Positions 25,993 to 35,133 of a stretch of DNA of 50,083 nucleotides are shown piece after piece. The stretch is from JADFOB01 sp964651325 (GTDB lineage: Bacteria; Planctomycetota; Phycisphaerae; UBA1845): NCBI GenBank assembly GCA_964651325.1, contig CAZYXP010000001.1:1-50083 (forward strand), written 5' to 3'. Position numbers and translations under genes: made by a program. Each line of letters starts with the position of its first letter. Within the stretch, counting starts at the first letter, position 1. The notes beneath the pieces were generated by a model. That model saw only the letters and a program-made list of their open reading frames with translations. It was not told where the DNA came from and did no database searches.

Positions 25993-27332
25993 GTCGAAGC
26001 TCCCGCGGCCGCCACGTCTTTGGCCAGATCGCTGGCCAAGGCGCACTGGCTCACACGCGCGCGATGACACTGCCCTAGCGCGCCGCTGAGCAGGCCTCTG
26101 AGGTCGGGCGTGTCCACGCCGCTTCCCACCAAACCGCAACGAACCTGCACCGCTATGCCCCATCGACTTTCGTCGCCGCAAACCCGCTCCACGCGCTCCA
26201 ACAACTGACGCACGATCAATCCCGCCAGATCCGAATCGACCCGCCTCAATAGGATCACGAAGCGTTCGCCGTCAAAACGACCGATGCGATCATCCATGCG
26301 GACTTTGCGCCGAAGCTCGTGGGCGCACGCACGCACGATTTCCTCGGCGATTTCCCATTGGCCGACGTCCGATAAACGGCGCAAGCCTTCCAGCGCGAAC
26401 ACCGCGACGGCCACGGGTTCGCCGTCTGAATAGGATTCCTTAAGGGCTTGTTCGGCATCGACCAGAAAGGCCCGCCGGACGCTGAGCCCCGAAACGGGAT
26501 CATCCAGCGTGGCCGCCCGGTTGTCGCACGAATCTTGCAGCATGCACCAGCACTGCGACGCGATCACCTCCATGCACGCCAGCAGATCGCGACACACCTG
26601 GGGCGGCGAATCCAACTGCCCGACCGTCACGATGCCCAGTCTCCGATTGCCTCTCTTGATCGGAAAACACCATTGAATCCGGCCGGCATCGTTCTGATCG
26701 AGCTGATCGAGAAACTGGTGTTCAATCGAATCCCCGGAAACGTAGGCGCGTCCCGTCGTGGCCACGTATCCGACAATGCCCAACCGCGCCGACAATTCAG
26801 CATCGTCGGACCAGGAATCCGAGGCCTGCAGCGGCACCAGATGGTTCATCTCCGGCACCAGCCGATAGGGGCGAACATGGGTGGCCCCGCAGCCAGTGTG
26901 GAGCATCGACCTGAGCCATTCGTCAAAGCCCGGCCAGGGGTCCGCTTGGTGGCCGTTTTGCCCAAGCCATTCATTGAATTGCTTGATGGCGGTGGTGATG
27001 ACGGGAAGCGATGGGTCGGGGTGGGCGACGCTCGCTGGCGCCGGGGTGGCGGAATCCAGTGTGGTCTGCCCCATCGGTGCGGGTCCGATCCGTTCCACCG
27101 TCTCACCGGCCCACCCCGCTACGGTGACGATGGCTAGGGCGCCGGCCAGGCACATGGTCGTGGCCAGCGAATCGGTCCAGAGGCCCACGTTGGGTGAGGC
27201 TTGGGCAAACGCAACCCAAAAGCTCGCGCAGATCAGCCCCAGGGCGAATCCGCGCCCGTGGCCCAACAAACGGCCACCGAGGCCGGCGCCGAGCAGGATG
27301 GGGAACCATGGAAGAAGTAACATCATTGACAT
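25989..27332 (-). CDS. Membrane GAF protein with degenerate GGDEF domain
   Basis: The 447 residues begin with two or three membrane segments (about 3-75), followed by a GAF-like region (about 115-265) and a diguanylate cyclase-type domain (about 275-440). The GGDEF N-terminal signature DDPVSGLSVRRAF is conserved, but the catalytic loop reads DGERF (354-358) in place of GGDEF: the first Gly is Asp, the metal-binding Asp is Glu, and the Glu is Arg. It is therefore unlikely to make c-di-GMP and may bind GTP or a partner. It starts four bases after the HD-GYP gene and overlaps the STAS gene. Confidence 0.85.
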   Translation of the reverse strand: MSMMLLLPWFPILLGAGLGGRLLGHGRGFALGLICASFWVAFAQASPNVGLWTDSLATTMCLAGALAIVTVAGWAGETVERIGPAPMGQTTLDSATPAPASVAHPDPSLPVITTAIKQFNEWLGQNGHQADPWPGFDEWLRSMLHTGCGATHVRPYRLVPEMNHLVPLQASDSWSDDAELSARLGIVGYVATTGRAYVSGDSIEHQFLDQLDQNDAGRIQWCFPIKRGNRRLGIVTVGQLDSPPQVCRDLLACMEVIASQCWCMLQDSCDNRAATLDDPVSGLSVRRAFLVDAEQALKESYSDGEPVAVAVFALEGLRRLSDVGQWEIAEEIVRACAHELRRKVRMDDRIGRFDGERFVILLRRVDSDLAGLIVRQLLERVERVCGDESRWGIAVQVRCGLVGSGVDTPDLRGLLSGALGQCHRARVSQCALASDLAKDVAAAGAST

Positions 27333-27336
27333 GGCA

Positions 27337-28638
27337 TCATTCCGTATCGACTAGAGCCGAATCCTCCCAAACATGGGTAAACGTATTCGCTTGGTCGAGC
27401 AGACGCTCCCAGGTTATCGATCCTTCCGTCAGCGTCGCGCGGATCATGCGATCGAATGTCTTCTGCAAGTTCGGATCGAGCGTTGTGCCTGATTCATCAC
27501 TCATAATCGCCAGCGCCTTGGTCCAGTCGAATGCCTTGCGATAGGTTCTTGTGGAGGTCAGTGCATCGAACACGTCGGCGATCTGGATGACGCGGGCCTG
27601 CAAGGGAATCGCCTCACCCTTCAATCCTTCCGGGTACCCCTTGCCATCGTAATGCTCATGGTGATGGAGCACGCCGTCCAGCGCGTCGGCAAGGTGGGGA
27701 ACCCCCTGGACGACGTCATAGCTGCGTACCGGGTGTTCCTTCATGTGCTCAAATTCTTCCGGGGTGAGCGCTCCGTCTTTCTTCAAGACATCGTCTCGGA
27801 TGCCGATCTTGCCCACGTCGTGCAGCAGAGCGCTCCATTGGAGCATGCGATGATCGCGCCCCGTCAGCCCGATCTCGGTTGCCAGCATGGTCGCGAAATA
27901 GGCGACCCGGGTGGAGTGGCCTGCGGTGTACTTGTCCTTTTGATCCACGGCATTGACCAGCGATCGCACCATGGACACCGACATGGTTCGAAGTTCACTG
28001 AGGAGCCGGCAGTTGCGGATCAGGTCGCCGCAAAAATTCGATAGCGATTCAACCACCGACATGTCACTCGCCCGCAGCTCGCGCGATTCCTCCGGTCGAG
28101 CGATTACGATCGCGCCTACGACGACGTCGCCCGCGATCATCGGCGAAACGAGGAGCTCCACCAGATCCGATCCCGCGCCGTCAATTCGGCGGACCACGGC
28201 GCGATGCTCGTCGCACAGTTCCCGAATCATTTCCCCGATTCCCGGTACCCCCTGGATCGGTTGCCCGACCAACACACAGGCGCGGCGACCCGCCCCGGAA
28301 TAGATCCCGACGTCGTAGCAGGCGAGGCTTCTTGCAAGGTTCTCATGCAGCACGCTTAGCACGGCGTACTCATCCTTGAGATTCGGCAGCGCCTTGGTGA
28401 CGCTGAAAACGATCCCGAGTTGTTCGTACACCGTGAACAGTTCATCCGCCAGCCCGTCTTGCTCGACGCGCAGCGCACCCAATCCTCGCTCAACCCCATC
28501 GAGGTGCTCAAGCAGTTGAGGTTGTGTATCTCCATGCGCGATGCCGTCACGCAGGCGCGACAGGCTCCGTTGCAGCAGCGGATGCAAAGGCAACGCCTGA
28601 TCGGGTAGTCCGGTGGGATGGTTTGAGGTTGCGGTCAT
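27337..28638 (-). CDS. GAF/HD-GYP cyclic-di-GMP phosphodiesterase
   Basis: Start at the ATG at 28638, seven bases after the receiver gene's stop (the frame extends to a TTG at 28665); 433 residues. A GAF-like domain spans about 75-215 and an HD-GYP domain about 220-415. All signature ligands are intact: H241, H273-D274 (LLHDVGKIG), H302 (EHPVRS), H326-H327 and D331-GKGYP. Such enzymes hydrolyse c-di-GMP to pGpG or GMP. With the c-di-GMP-binding GspE in the same operon, it probably lowers the signal seen by the secretion/pilus motor. Confidence 0.94.
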   Translation of the reverse strand: MTATSNHPTGLPDQALPLHPLLQRSLSRLRDGIAHGDTQPQLLEHLDGVERGLGALRVEQDGLADELFTVYEQLGIVFSVTKALPNLKDEYAVLSVLHENLARSLACYDVGIYSGAGRRACVLVGQPIQGVPGIGEMIRELCDEHRAVVRRIDGAGSDLVELLVSPMIAGDVVVGAIVIARPEESRELRASDMSVVESLSNFCGDLIRNCRLLSELRTMSVSMVRSLVNAVDQKDKYTAGHSTRVAYFATMLATEIGLTGRDHRMLQWSALLHDVGKIGIRDDVLKKDGALTPEEFEHMKEHPVRSYDVVQGVPHLADALDGVLHHHEHYDGKGYPEGLKGEAIPLQARVIQIADVFDALTSTRTYRKAFDWTKALAIMSDESGTTLDPNLQKTFDRMIRATLTEGSITWERLLDQANTFTHVWEDSALVDTE

Positions 28639-28645
28639 TGAATTC

Positions 28646-29017
28646 TTAACCCGCGGCTGTGGCAAAAAGCCGTTCGATTTCGGCTACAAGCTGAGAGGGA
28701 ACAAACGGTTTGGGAAACAACTGCGCGTTCAGCGAAGCGATGGAATCCACGATGTCTTGCTGGTCGCACCGTGAACTCAAGAGTATGTATGGAATCTCCG
28801 CATCGACGTCCGCCCGTACATGGCGAAGCAGTTCGATGCCGTTCATCACGGGCATGTTGATGTCGGAGATGATCATATCGACCGTCTGCGTGCGTAAGAT
28901 TTCTCGCGCGTCAGCCCCGTTTGCGGCCTGAAGCACTGCGTATCCGTGGCGCGTGATCCAGAGGGAAGTGACCTTCAGGATGTGGGCGTCATCTTCGACC
29001 AGAAGAATGCTACTCAT
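28646..29017 (-). CDS. CheY-like single-domain response regulator
   Basis: The protein has 123 residues and consists of a receiver domain only: ED-D at the N-terminus (VEDDAHIL), the phospho-acceptor in IISDINMPVMNG (D53) and the Lys in FPKPF. GGAAG six bases upstream supports the ATG at 29017. It overlaps the upstream kinase gene by eight bases, so it is the likely direct target. It has no output domain, so it must act by protein contact. Confidence 0.93.
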   Translation of the reverse strand: MSSILLVEDDAHILKVTSLWITRHGYAVLQAANGADAREILRTQTVDMIISDINMPVMNGIELLRHVRADVDAEIPYILLSSRCDQQDIVDSIASLNAQLFPKPFVPSQLVAEIERLFATAAG

Positions 29018-31130
29018 CTCGATCTTCCTTCCCTGTCCCCGCCAAACTGGTTTCTCTTGTCGTCTGGTGAGGAAGTTTCAACATGAAAGTCGATCCTTCG
29101 CCCTTGGCGCTGAGCAACTCGATGTCGCCCCCGTGGCGCCGTGCGATGGCCCGAGCGGTATACAAGCCGATGCCGGTTCCGGTTTCCGTCTGGACCTCGT
29201 CGTCCTGCGCACGGTAGAATTTCTCAAAAACGCGGGACTGATCCTCCGCATCAATCCCGACCCCGTTGTCCTTCACGGTGACCACCACGCCGTCGGTGTT
29301 GACCTGGCATCCCACCACAACGTTGCCATCGGCCGGCGTGTACTTGATGGCATTACCGAGCAGGTTGTTGACGACCACGGCCAGCTTGTCCCGATCGGCC
29401 TGGATCGCTTCGAGCTTCGACGGCAAGAGCAGTTGCAGGTCGATGTTCTTCTCGTCGGCCAGACCCCGCACGTCGCGCACCGCGTCGGACATCAAGCCGC
29501 CCAGATCAACCTGATCCAGTTTCAAGTCGATGCCGCCGACCTCGAGCTGCGAAACGCTGAGCACATCTTCGATCAGCCGCGAGAGTCGTCGTGTCTCCTT
29601 GTTGATCACGTTGTAGCATTCTGTAATCACCTTGGGATCATCAAACATCCCGGAAGAGAGCGTCTCTGAATACGCCCGGATGTTGGTCAGCGGCGTTCTC
29701 AGTTCGTGCGTGACCTGTCCGATCAACTCCTCCCGAGCCTTTTCCGCGCGGGTCTGCTGAGAGATGTCTCGTATGAGGACCAACGCCTCGCCGTGGTGCT
29801 GTTTCCGTTGCAGCGGGATGATCCACGTCCTGAAAATATCCGGTTCTTCTTCGTCGTCTTGATCCATTTGAATCAATTCGTTGTGTTGCTGGTAGGTGCC
29901 TTCCGGCTGCAACGAAGAACGGAGCACCTTCACGACCTTCTCTCCGACCCCATTGGCCACGGTTTTGTGGATGCTGTTCTGCTTGACCTCTTCCCATGAC
30001 CAGCCGAACAGGCGACAGGTCGTCGCGTTTGCGTATTCGATCCGCTCTTCTTCCGTGATGAAGAGAATGCCGTCGGGAAGTGCGTTGAGCACTTCTGCAA
30101 GTTCGCCGCCGCTACTGGTGGACAACAGCCGACAAAGCTCGCGGTCGGCTTCAGCGCGTTCCGTATTCTCGACCGCGCTCCGCGCCAGCTCGACAAGCTG
30201 ATTCCAGGATTCGGTCGTAGTGTCCGATTCGTCCTCGATGCGTAACGCCGTCAAGTCTTCCTCGATTCGATCGCATTCGGCGCGAAGGCGACTGGCAATT
30301 CGCGATGCCGAGCGCAATTGCTCGCGAAGACAACGGTACACAACAAAAAGCGCTCCGAGCACAATGAAGACCACGACCAACAAGCCGGCTTTGCCCGAAG
30401 CTGTATGGGCCGTCGAAGCTGTCGATAGGACCAACTCGACCAGAATATCGGACGGGGGGGGATGCCCCGGCGATGTGGGCGTCGCATCGCCGTTGGCCAT
30501 CGATGCTGGCGATTCAGACGCTTGAACCACGCTCGCTTGTTCCCCAGCCGCGGAGTTTGGCTCGTGCGGCTCCGGCAAAGCACCGATGCCCGTTTGACCG
30601 TCCTCGCCAGGATCATCAGTCGCGCCGCGAGCGTTCGGCCCGCTGCGGTTCACGCGAATCCGGGCACGATACCGACGCGAAGTGCCGCCCGGGATTCGCT
30701 CCCGCGCAATTGCGGATCGAGCCTCGTTGCCGGCAAGGTTCGGAAATGCGGATGGTTCGACCCGAGTGCCACGAGTCGAAGAGGGTTGCGATGATTGTAC
30801 GAGCCCATCTGAATCGAATATCCTCCACGATTCCACTTGGAAATGTTGCGAAAAATCGTGGAGCGCAATTCTCGTGGCCACACCTCGCCCTTGCTCATTC
30901 TTGCCTTTACCCGGAGTCGTCTCGATTTCTCGGACCATCGAAGAGAAGGCGTAGTCCGCCGATTTTTCGAACCGTTCGGTCGATTCGTCGCGTGCTCGAG
31001 AGACCGCAAACCGGGAGATGGCCCCAAGCCCGACCAGGTAAATCAGCACGATTGAAAGCCCGAACCACCTCGGAACTTCTTCCGCGGTTAGAAACGCACT
31101 GATTTTTCGTCGCGCAGATATCACAGGCAA
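29010..31130 (-). CDS. Membrane PAS sensor histidine kinase
   Basis: Up to 706 residues from a TTG at 31130; a GTG at 31124 is equally possible. Two membrane segments (about 22-43 and 247-267) enclose a variable periplasmic sensor region of about 200 residues with an acidic, low-complexity part. A HAMP-like linker, then a PAS domain (about 345-455), the HisKA domain with H475 in QVTHELRTPLTN and an ATPase with NNLLGNAIKY, DNGVGID and GTGIGLY follow. This is the first gene of the leftward operon leading to the pilus/secretion proteins, so it is a candidate input for that system. Confidence 0.92.
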   Translation of the reverse strand: MPVISARRKISAFLTAEEVPRWFGLSIVLIYLVGLGAISRFAVSRARDESTERFEKSADYAFSSMVREIETTPGKGKNEQGRGVATRIALHDFSQHFQVESWRIFDSDGLVQSSQPSSTRGTRVEPSAFPNLAGNEARSAIARERIPGGTSRRYRARIRVNRSGPNARGATDDPGEDGQTGIGALPEPHEPNSAAGEQASVVQASESPASMANGDATPTSPGHPPPSDILVELVLSTASTAHTASGKAGLLVVVFIVLGALFVVYRCLREQLRSASRIASRLRAECDRIEEDLTALRIEDESDTTTESWNQLVELARSAVENTERAEADRELCRLLSTSSGGELAEVLNALPDGILFITEEERIEYANATTCRLFGWSWEEVKQNSIHKTVANGVGEKVVKVLRSSLQPEGTYQQHNELIQMDQDDEEEPDIFRTWIIPLQRKQHHGEALVLIRDISQQTRAEKAREELIGQVTHELRTPLTNIRAYSETLSSGMFDDPKVITECYNVINKETRRLSRLIEDVLSVSQLEVGGIDLKLDQVDLGGLMSDAVRDVRGLADEKNIDLQLLLPSKLEAIQADRDKLAVVVNNLLGNAIKYTPADGNVVVGCQVNTDGVVVTVKDNGVGIDAEDQSRVFEKFYRAQDDEVQTETGTGIGLYTARAIARRHGGDIELLSAKGEGSTFMLKLPHQTTRETSLAGTGKEDRDE

Positions 31131-31436
31131 GTATCCCGAGAACGAAACGATTTAGGCACCCATCGTGCTTATCGAACGGGTATCGAAACGCCTTAAGCTT
31201 GTCTGAGACTTCCCGGACGCGCCAACCGGAAGATGGCGACCGCAGGTCCATAGCGACGCTGCGGTCCCGTAACCAAACAGGCTTCCACCCAAGCATAGAA
31301 TACGGCATAATGTTTGGGGCTAAGAAGTCCGAGAATCGCGCATGCCGCCGCTGAAAGGAGACGCGATTGGAACCGCGCCCGTCACGGTGCGGAACGCGTT
31401 GCAACAGGCCATGCAGCTTTAACAAGGAGCCCCAAG
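31131..31436. promoter_or_regulatory. Divergent promoter region of the kinase and aminotransferase genes
   Basis: The 306-base spacer must hold promoters for both directions. The best candidate is CATAAT at 31306-31311 for the rightward gene, but the matching -35 region (TTCCAC at 31283-31288) is poor. No dyad or small gene stands out. Confidence 0.3.
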
Positions 31437-31439
31437 TTG
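31425..31439 (+). promoter_or_regulatory. Ribosome-binding site fixing a TTG start
   Basis: AGGAG at 31425-31429 is spaced seven bases from TTG (31437-31439). The next in-frame ATG at 31464 has no comparable box, so the rare TTG is the likely start of the aminotransferase. Confidence 0.6.
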
Positions 31440-32804
31440 GCCGACCACCAAACCTACTCCCCCATGCCGCCCTGTTCACACGAGCCGGCGCCATACGCCG
31501 GACCACCGCGCGACGAGGTACTGGCGCTTCGCCGCGAGTTTGTTGCGCCCGGTGTGTTCACCTATTACAAAGAGCCCATCGAAATCGTCGAAGGGCACAT
31601 GCAATACTTATGGGACGAGGGCGGCAAACGCTATCTCGACGCCATCGCGGGCGTGGTAAGCGTCTCCGTGGGCCATTGCCACCCGAAGATCGTTGAAGCG
31701 GTTCGCCGGCAGGTCGGCCGGTTGATGCACACGACGACGATCTACCTACACCCAGAAATCGCCCTCTACGCCAAGAATCTCGCCGCCCATTTTCCCGACA
31801 GCGGCGGCCTCACGGCCACGTATTTCACCAATTCCGGCAGCGATTCCAACGACCTGGCCACGCTCATGGCCCGGCTGCACACCGGCCAACACGATGTCAT
31901 TGCCCTGCGAAACGGCTACCACGGCGGATCGCAATCCACCATGGCGCTAACCGCGATGGGCAACTGGAAGTTTCCGATCCCCCACTCGTTCGGTGTCAAG
32001 CATCTGGCGTGTCCCGATTGTTATCACTGCCCATTCGGCCTTACCTACCCGGATTGCGACGTGAAGTGCGCGCGGGAAATCGAGCCGCTTCTCGCGTTTG
32101 AAACGTCGGGCAAGGTGGCGGCCTTTATCGCCGAGCCGATTCAAGGCGCCGGCGGCGTCATCGTCCCGCCGCCCGAATACTTCAAGATCATTTATGACGC
32201 CGTCCGTGCGGCGGGGGGGCTCTGCATCAGCGACGAAGTCCAAACCGGATTTGCTCGGACAGGTGACCATTTCTGGGGATTTGAAAACTACGGCGTGGTG
32301 CCGGACATCGTCACCATGGCTAAGGGCATCGGCAACGGCGCGCCGTTGGGCGCTGTCACCACCCGACCGGAAATCGCCGCCCAACTCAAGCAAAAGCTTC
32401 ATTTCAACACGTTCGGCGGCAACCCCGTTTCCATCGTGCAAGGCAAAACGACCCTCGAAATCATCGACGCCGAGCAGTTGCAACAAAACGCCAAGGAAAT
32501 TGGCGGCTACTTGAAACAGCGGTTGATCGACTTGCAGCGCGACCATCCGGTCATAGGGGACGTGCGCGGCTTGGGCTTGCTGATCGGCGTCGAACTCGTG
32601 GTGGATCCCCAATCCAAAGAGCCCGCCACCGAGTTGGCCGTCGCCCTCCACGAGGAAACCAAGAATCGCGGCCTGCTCATCGGCCGAGGCGGCATCCACG
32701 GCAACGTCCTTCGCATCAAGCCGCCCATGTGCATCACGCGCGAAGACATCGACTTCCTAACCGACTGCCTCGACGCATCCCTAAACGCCGTGTTGAAACG
32801 GTGA
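31437..32804 (+). CDS. Class III aminotransferase, alanine-glyoxylate aminotransferase 2-like
   Basis: The frame is open from 31314, but AGGAG at 31425-31429 lies seven bases before a TTG at 31437, giving 455 residues; an ATG at 31464 is the alternative. Fold-type I features include GVVSVSVGHCHPKIVEA, the SDEVQTGFARTG cofactor motif and the PLP lysine K296 in MAKGIGNGAPLGAV. The sequence HMQYLWDEGGKRYLDAIAG near the N-terminus is typical of the AGXT2-like group, which transfers amino groups from alanine or beta-amino acids to glyoxylate or pyruvate. Ornithine or GABA aminotransferase activity cannot be excluded. It has no pathway partners nearby. Confidence 0.92.
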   Translation: MADHQTYSPMPPCSHEPAPYAGPPRDEVLALRREFVAPGVFTYYKEPIEIVEGHMQYLWDEGGKRYLDAIAGVVSVSVGHCHPKIVEAVRRQVGRLMHTTTIYLHPEIALYAKNLAAHFPDSGGLTATYFTNSGSDSNDLATLMARLHTGQHDVIALRNGYHGGSQSTMALTAMGNWKFPIPHSFGVKHLACPDCYHCPFGLTYPDCDVKCAREIEPLLAFETSGKVAAFIAEPIQGAGGVIVPPPEYFKIIYDAVRAAGGLCISDEVQTGFARTGDHFWGFENYGVVPDIVTMAKGIGNGAPLGAVTTRPEIAAQLKQKLHFNTFGGNPVSIVQGKTTLEIIDAEQLQQNAKEIGGYLKQRLIDLQRDHPVIGDVRGLGLLIGVELVVDPQSKEPATELAVALHEETKNRGLLIGRGGIHGNVLRIKPPMCITREDIDFLTDCLDASLNAVLKR

Positions 32805-33146
32805 TTCCGGATCGTGGCACGGCGTGTAGCACACTCGCCCTCGGGTGTATTCCGTGTTCCTAACAGTTCAGCGCAACGTCGTTCGGAGCGCAGGCTTCCA
32901 GCCTGCACGACTCGCAATGATGATGCAGGCAAGATGCCTGCGCTCCGGGTCCGTGACGACTTTGCGCTGTGCTCCTAATCGGGTGTGTTCTGCGCCCCAA
33001 AGTGTACAAACGGCGGTCGCTCCAGCAAAAAGAGGGGCAGCGAGATTTGGTAACGCGGACTTGGGGCTTGCCCGCAGGAGTAACCCTGCCATCCGGTCTT
33101 AGGCCAAGGGCGGTCGAGCGACACGCGAAATCTGGCCGGCCCCCCT
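32805..33146. other. Convergent intergenic region with inverted repeats
   Basis: The 342 bases between two convergent genes contain no credible gene. Near 32888-32946 the strings GCGCAGGCTTCCAGCCTGC and GCAGGCAAGATGCCTGCGC form hairpins of the GCAGGC/GCCTGC type seen elsewhere in the window. No T-rich terminator was seen. Confidence 0.5.
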
Positions 33147-33695
33147 TCACGCGCCGGCCAGAAACTTCCCCATAACCAAGGTATCGCCGTACCTCCCGTC
33201 GGTTCGAAGATGATCTTCTTTCAACAAGCCCTCCCGCTCAAACCCGAACGATTCGTAAAGCGATAGGGCCCGGTGGTTTTCCGCAAAGACGCTCAGCGTG
33301 ATTTTCCGCAGCCCCATCTGCTCGGCCCATGTGCTCAACGTCGAAAGGAGCTTTCTCCCAATGCCAAGTCCCCAATAGGCTTGTGCCACGATCATCCCGA
33401 TCTCGACTTGATGCGCAAAGCGCCGAAACGAAGATCGTTCCGCTCCGGCGCAGGCGACAACCTCACCGCCGCATTCGACCAGCAGGAGCGTGGCCTTGGG
33501 GTCGTCGGCTCGAGTCTTGATAAAGAGCGTTTCCTCCTCGAGCGTGAAGGAAAACTCACCGGGCAGGTACCTCAGGAAATCAGTTTCCAAGAACGTCGCA
33601 GGCAAGAAGTCCAAAAACGCCTGGGCGTCATCAGCGCGCGCTTCTCGCAAGATGCACGTTCTTCCATCGAGTAGCAGAAAATCGATAGAGAGCAT
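33147..33695 (-). CDS. GNAT family N-acetyltransferase (RimJ/RimL-like)
   Basis: The 182 residues cover a full GNAT domain: N-terminal ILREARADDAQAFLDFL, the acetyl-CoA loop YWGLGIGRKLL around residues 107-117, and the C-terminal FAENHRALSLYESFGFEREG typical of the Rim-like and related acetyltransferases. It transfers acetyl from acetyl-CoA to an amine; the substrate cannot be told. GAGGAG is close to the ATG at 33695 (two-base spacing, unusually short). It is 30 bases downstream of the prepilin-like gene. Confidence 0.88.
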   Translation of the reverse strand: MLSIDFLLLDGRTCILREARADDAQAFLDFLPATFLETDFLRYLPGEFSFTLEEETLFIKTRADDPKATLLLVECGGEVVACAGAERSSFRRFAHQVEIGMIVAQAYWGLGIGRKLLSTLSTWAEQMGLRKITLSVFAENHRALSLYESFGFEREGLLKEDHLRTDGRYGDTLVMGKFLAGA

Positions 33696-33725
33696 GGCTC
33701 CTCGACGATACCGAGCGCTAGGGGC

Positions 33726-34877
33726 CTATTCGTCGACACATCCCTCGTAGTTGGTTCCGCCGCCGACGAATTGGAGTTGGGTCTCGATGAGTGCGGCCGG
33801 GAGCGTATCCTTCTGCCAGCCATTGCCACGTACGATCACGCAGCTATAGATCTCATGCATGTCTTCGTAACCCGTGTCATAGACAGCGCCGCTGCACGAC
33901 GGTCGAAAGGCGGGATAGGACTTAAGATACTCGGTTCGAAAGTGAAACGCGTACCCTTCGGAGTTTTCGGTACCCTCAACGTAAATCCGTTGTGTTTCAG
34001 CATGGCCATCCGCAAAAGCGCGATTGTAGCTCCAATCCTTCCCATGCCAGCCGCGGATGGCTTTGGTGGGTCCGGGGTCCAGCCCTTCGAGATTCGGTAT
34101 GGCACAAGGCGTGCGGGCCCGAGCGGCCCAGGCCCACCTGCCGATGTTTTCTTCATAGAAAAGCGTACGAGACGGCGTGGGAACGCGGGACATCGGCCTC
34201 ATATAGGGTGAATTGCTTTGAAGGCAATTGGGGCCGGAATGGACAAAGAAGATGTTGGTCGCGTAGCTGTTGCCAAAGTGGTCGTAGGAAGATCGCTCGG
34301 TGTTGCGCACCCAGTCGGTACAATGTCCGCCTCGCGGGGGGCCATCGTCGCCCGGGCACTTGTACAGGCCCAATTCCAGCTCCGTATCCTTGCCGGCGCC
34401 GGCGCGGCGGAAGTTCGGGTTGAGGTTGTCTTGAAACCCGCCGGGATAGAGAAGCTCGTTCATCGGTCGCGTGGCCGGTCCAAACCCCGCCCGGGTTCCG
34501 AATTTGCTGCTGATCCAGGCGAACTCCCCGGTCGATGGACCTTCCGCGAAGCCGACGGAGCCAATTCCGGACTTGCCACCCCATTCATACGCACCAATAT
34601 GCGTTGGGTGGTTTGGGTCTTGCTGGAACTGCAACGGGTGAACGGGAATGCCCCACCCCTGCGGATCACTGGATTCGTACACGCGGCTGGTGGTGGCGAT
34701 GTTCTTGATGTGCGCCAGGCAGGCCGCCCGCTTGGACTGCTCGCGCGCGCTCGCCAGCGACGGGAGCAAAATAGAAATGAGCAGGGCGATGATCGCGATC
34801 ACAACCAGAAGCTCGATCAATGTAAACGCCCCGAGCGAACCCCTATTGCCTCGCCGTGAACTCTTGTTGATCTTCAT
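33726..34877 (-). CDS. Planctomycete-type prepilin-like protein (DUF1559-like), copy A
   Basis: GGAGGA nine bases before the ATG at 34877 sets the start (383 residues); the frame is open further upstream without support. The leader GAFTLIELLVVIAIIALLIS has Ala at -1 and Glu at mature position 5. The large globular part includes GWHGKDWSYNRAFADGHAE, the H-x-DGH pattern seen in planctomycete prepilin-like proteins. The domain family is abundant in Planctomycetota, and its function is not known. It is a close paralogue of the next gene upstream. Confidence 0.88.
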   Translation of the reverse strand: MKINKSSRRGNRGSLGAFTLIELLVVIAIIALLISILLPSLASAREQSKRAACLAHIKNIATTSRVYESSDPQGWGIPVHPLQFQQDPNHPTHIGAYEWGGKSGIGSVGFAEGPSTGEFAWISSKFGTRAGFGPATRPMNELLYPGGFQDNLNPNFRRAGAGKDTELELGLYKCPGDDGPPRGGHCTDWVRNTERSSYDHFGNSYATNIFFVHSGPNCLQSNSPYMRPMSRVPTPSRTLFYEENIGRWAWAARARTPCAIPNLEGLDPGPTKAIRGWHGKDWSYNRAFADGHAETQRIYVEGTENSEGYAFHFRTEYLKSYPAFRPSCSGAVYDTGYEDMHEIYSCVIVRGNGWQKDTLPAALIETQLQFVGGGTNYEGCVDE

Positions 34878-35133
34878 TGACGTTCGTCCTCCGTATCCAA
34901 CCCTAGATCCAGCCCGGACCGGTGCCGGCGCACAGCTCCCGCTCCTATAAGATATAGACACCGCCCGATCCAATCCGGCGGGGCCGATTCGCAATTATTT
35001 GTTAACGATTTCGAAATGAAACCGGCACGACCCGGTCAAACTACGCAAATTGGCCCCTAACGGCTAGCGAGACGCTTCCGATCGCCGAGCCAATGCTTCG
35101 CGCAACGTATAAGACATCGCTGAATCGAGCGGA

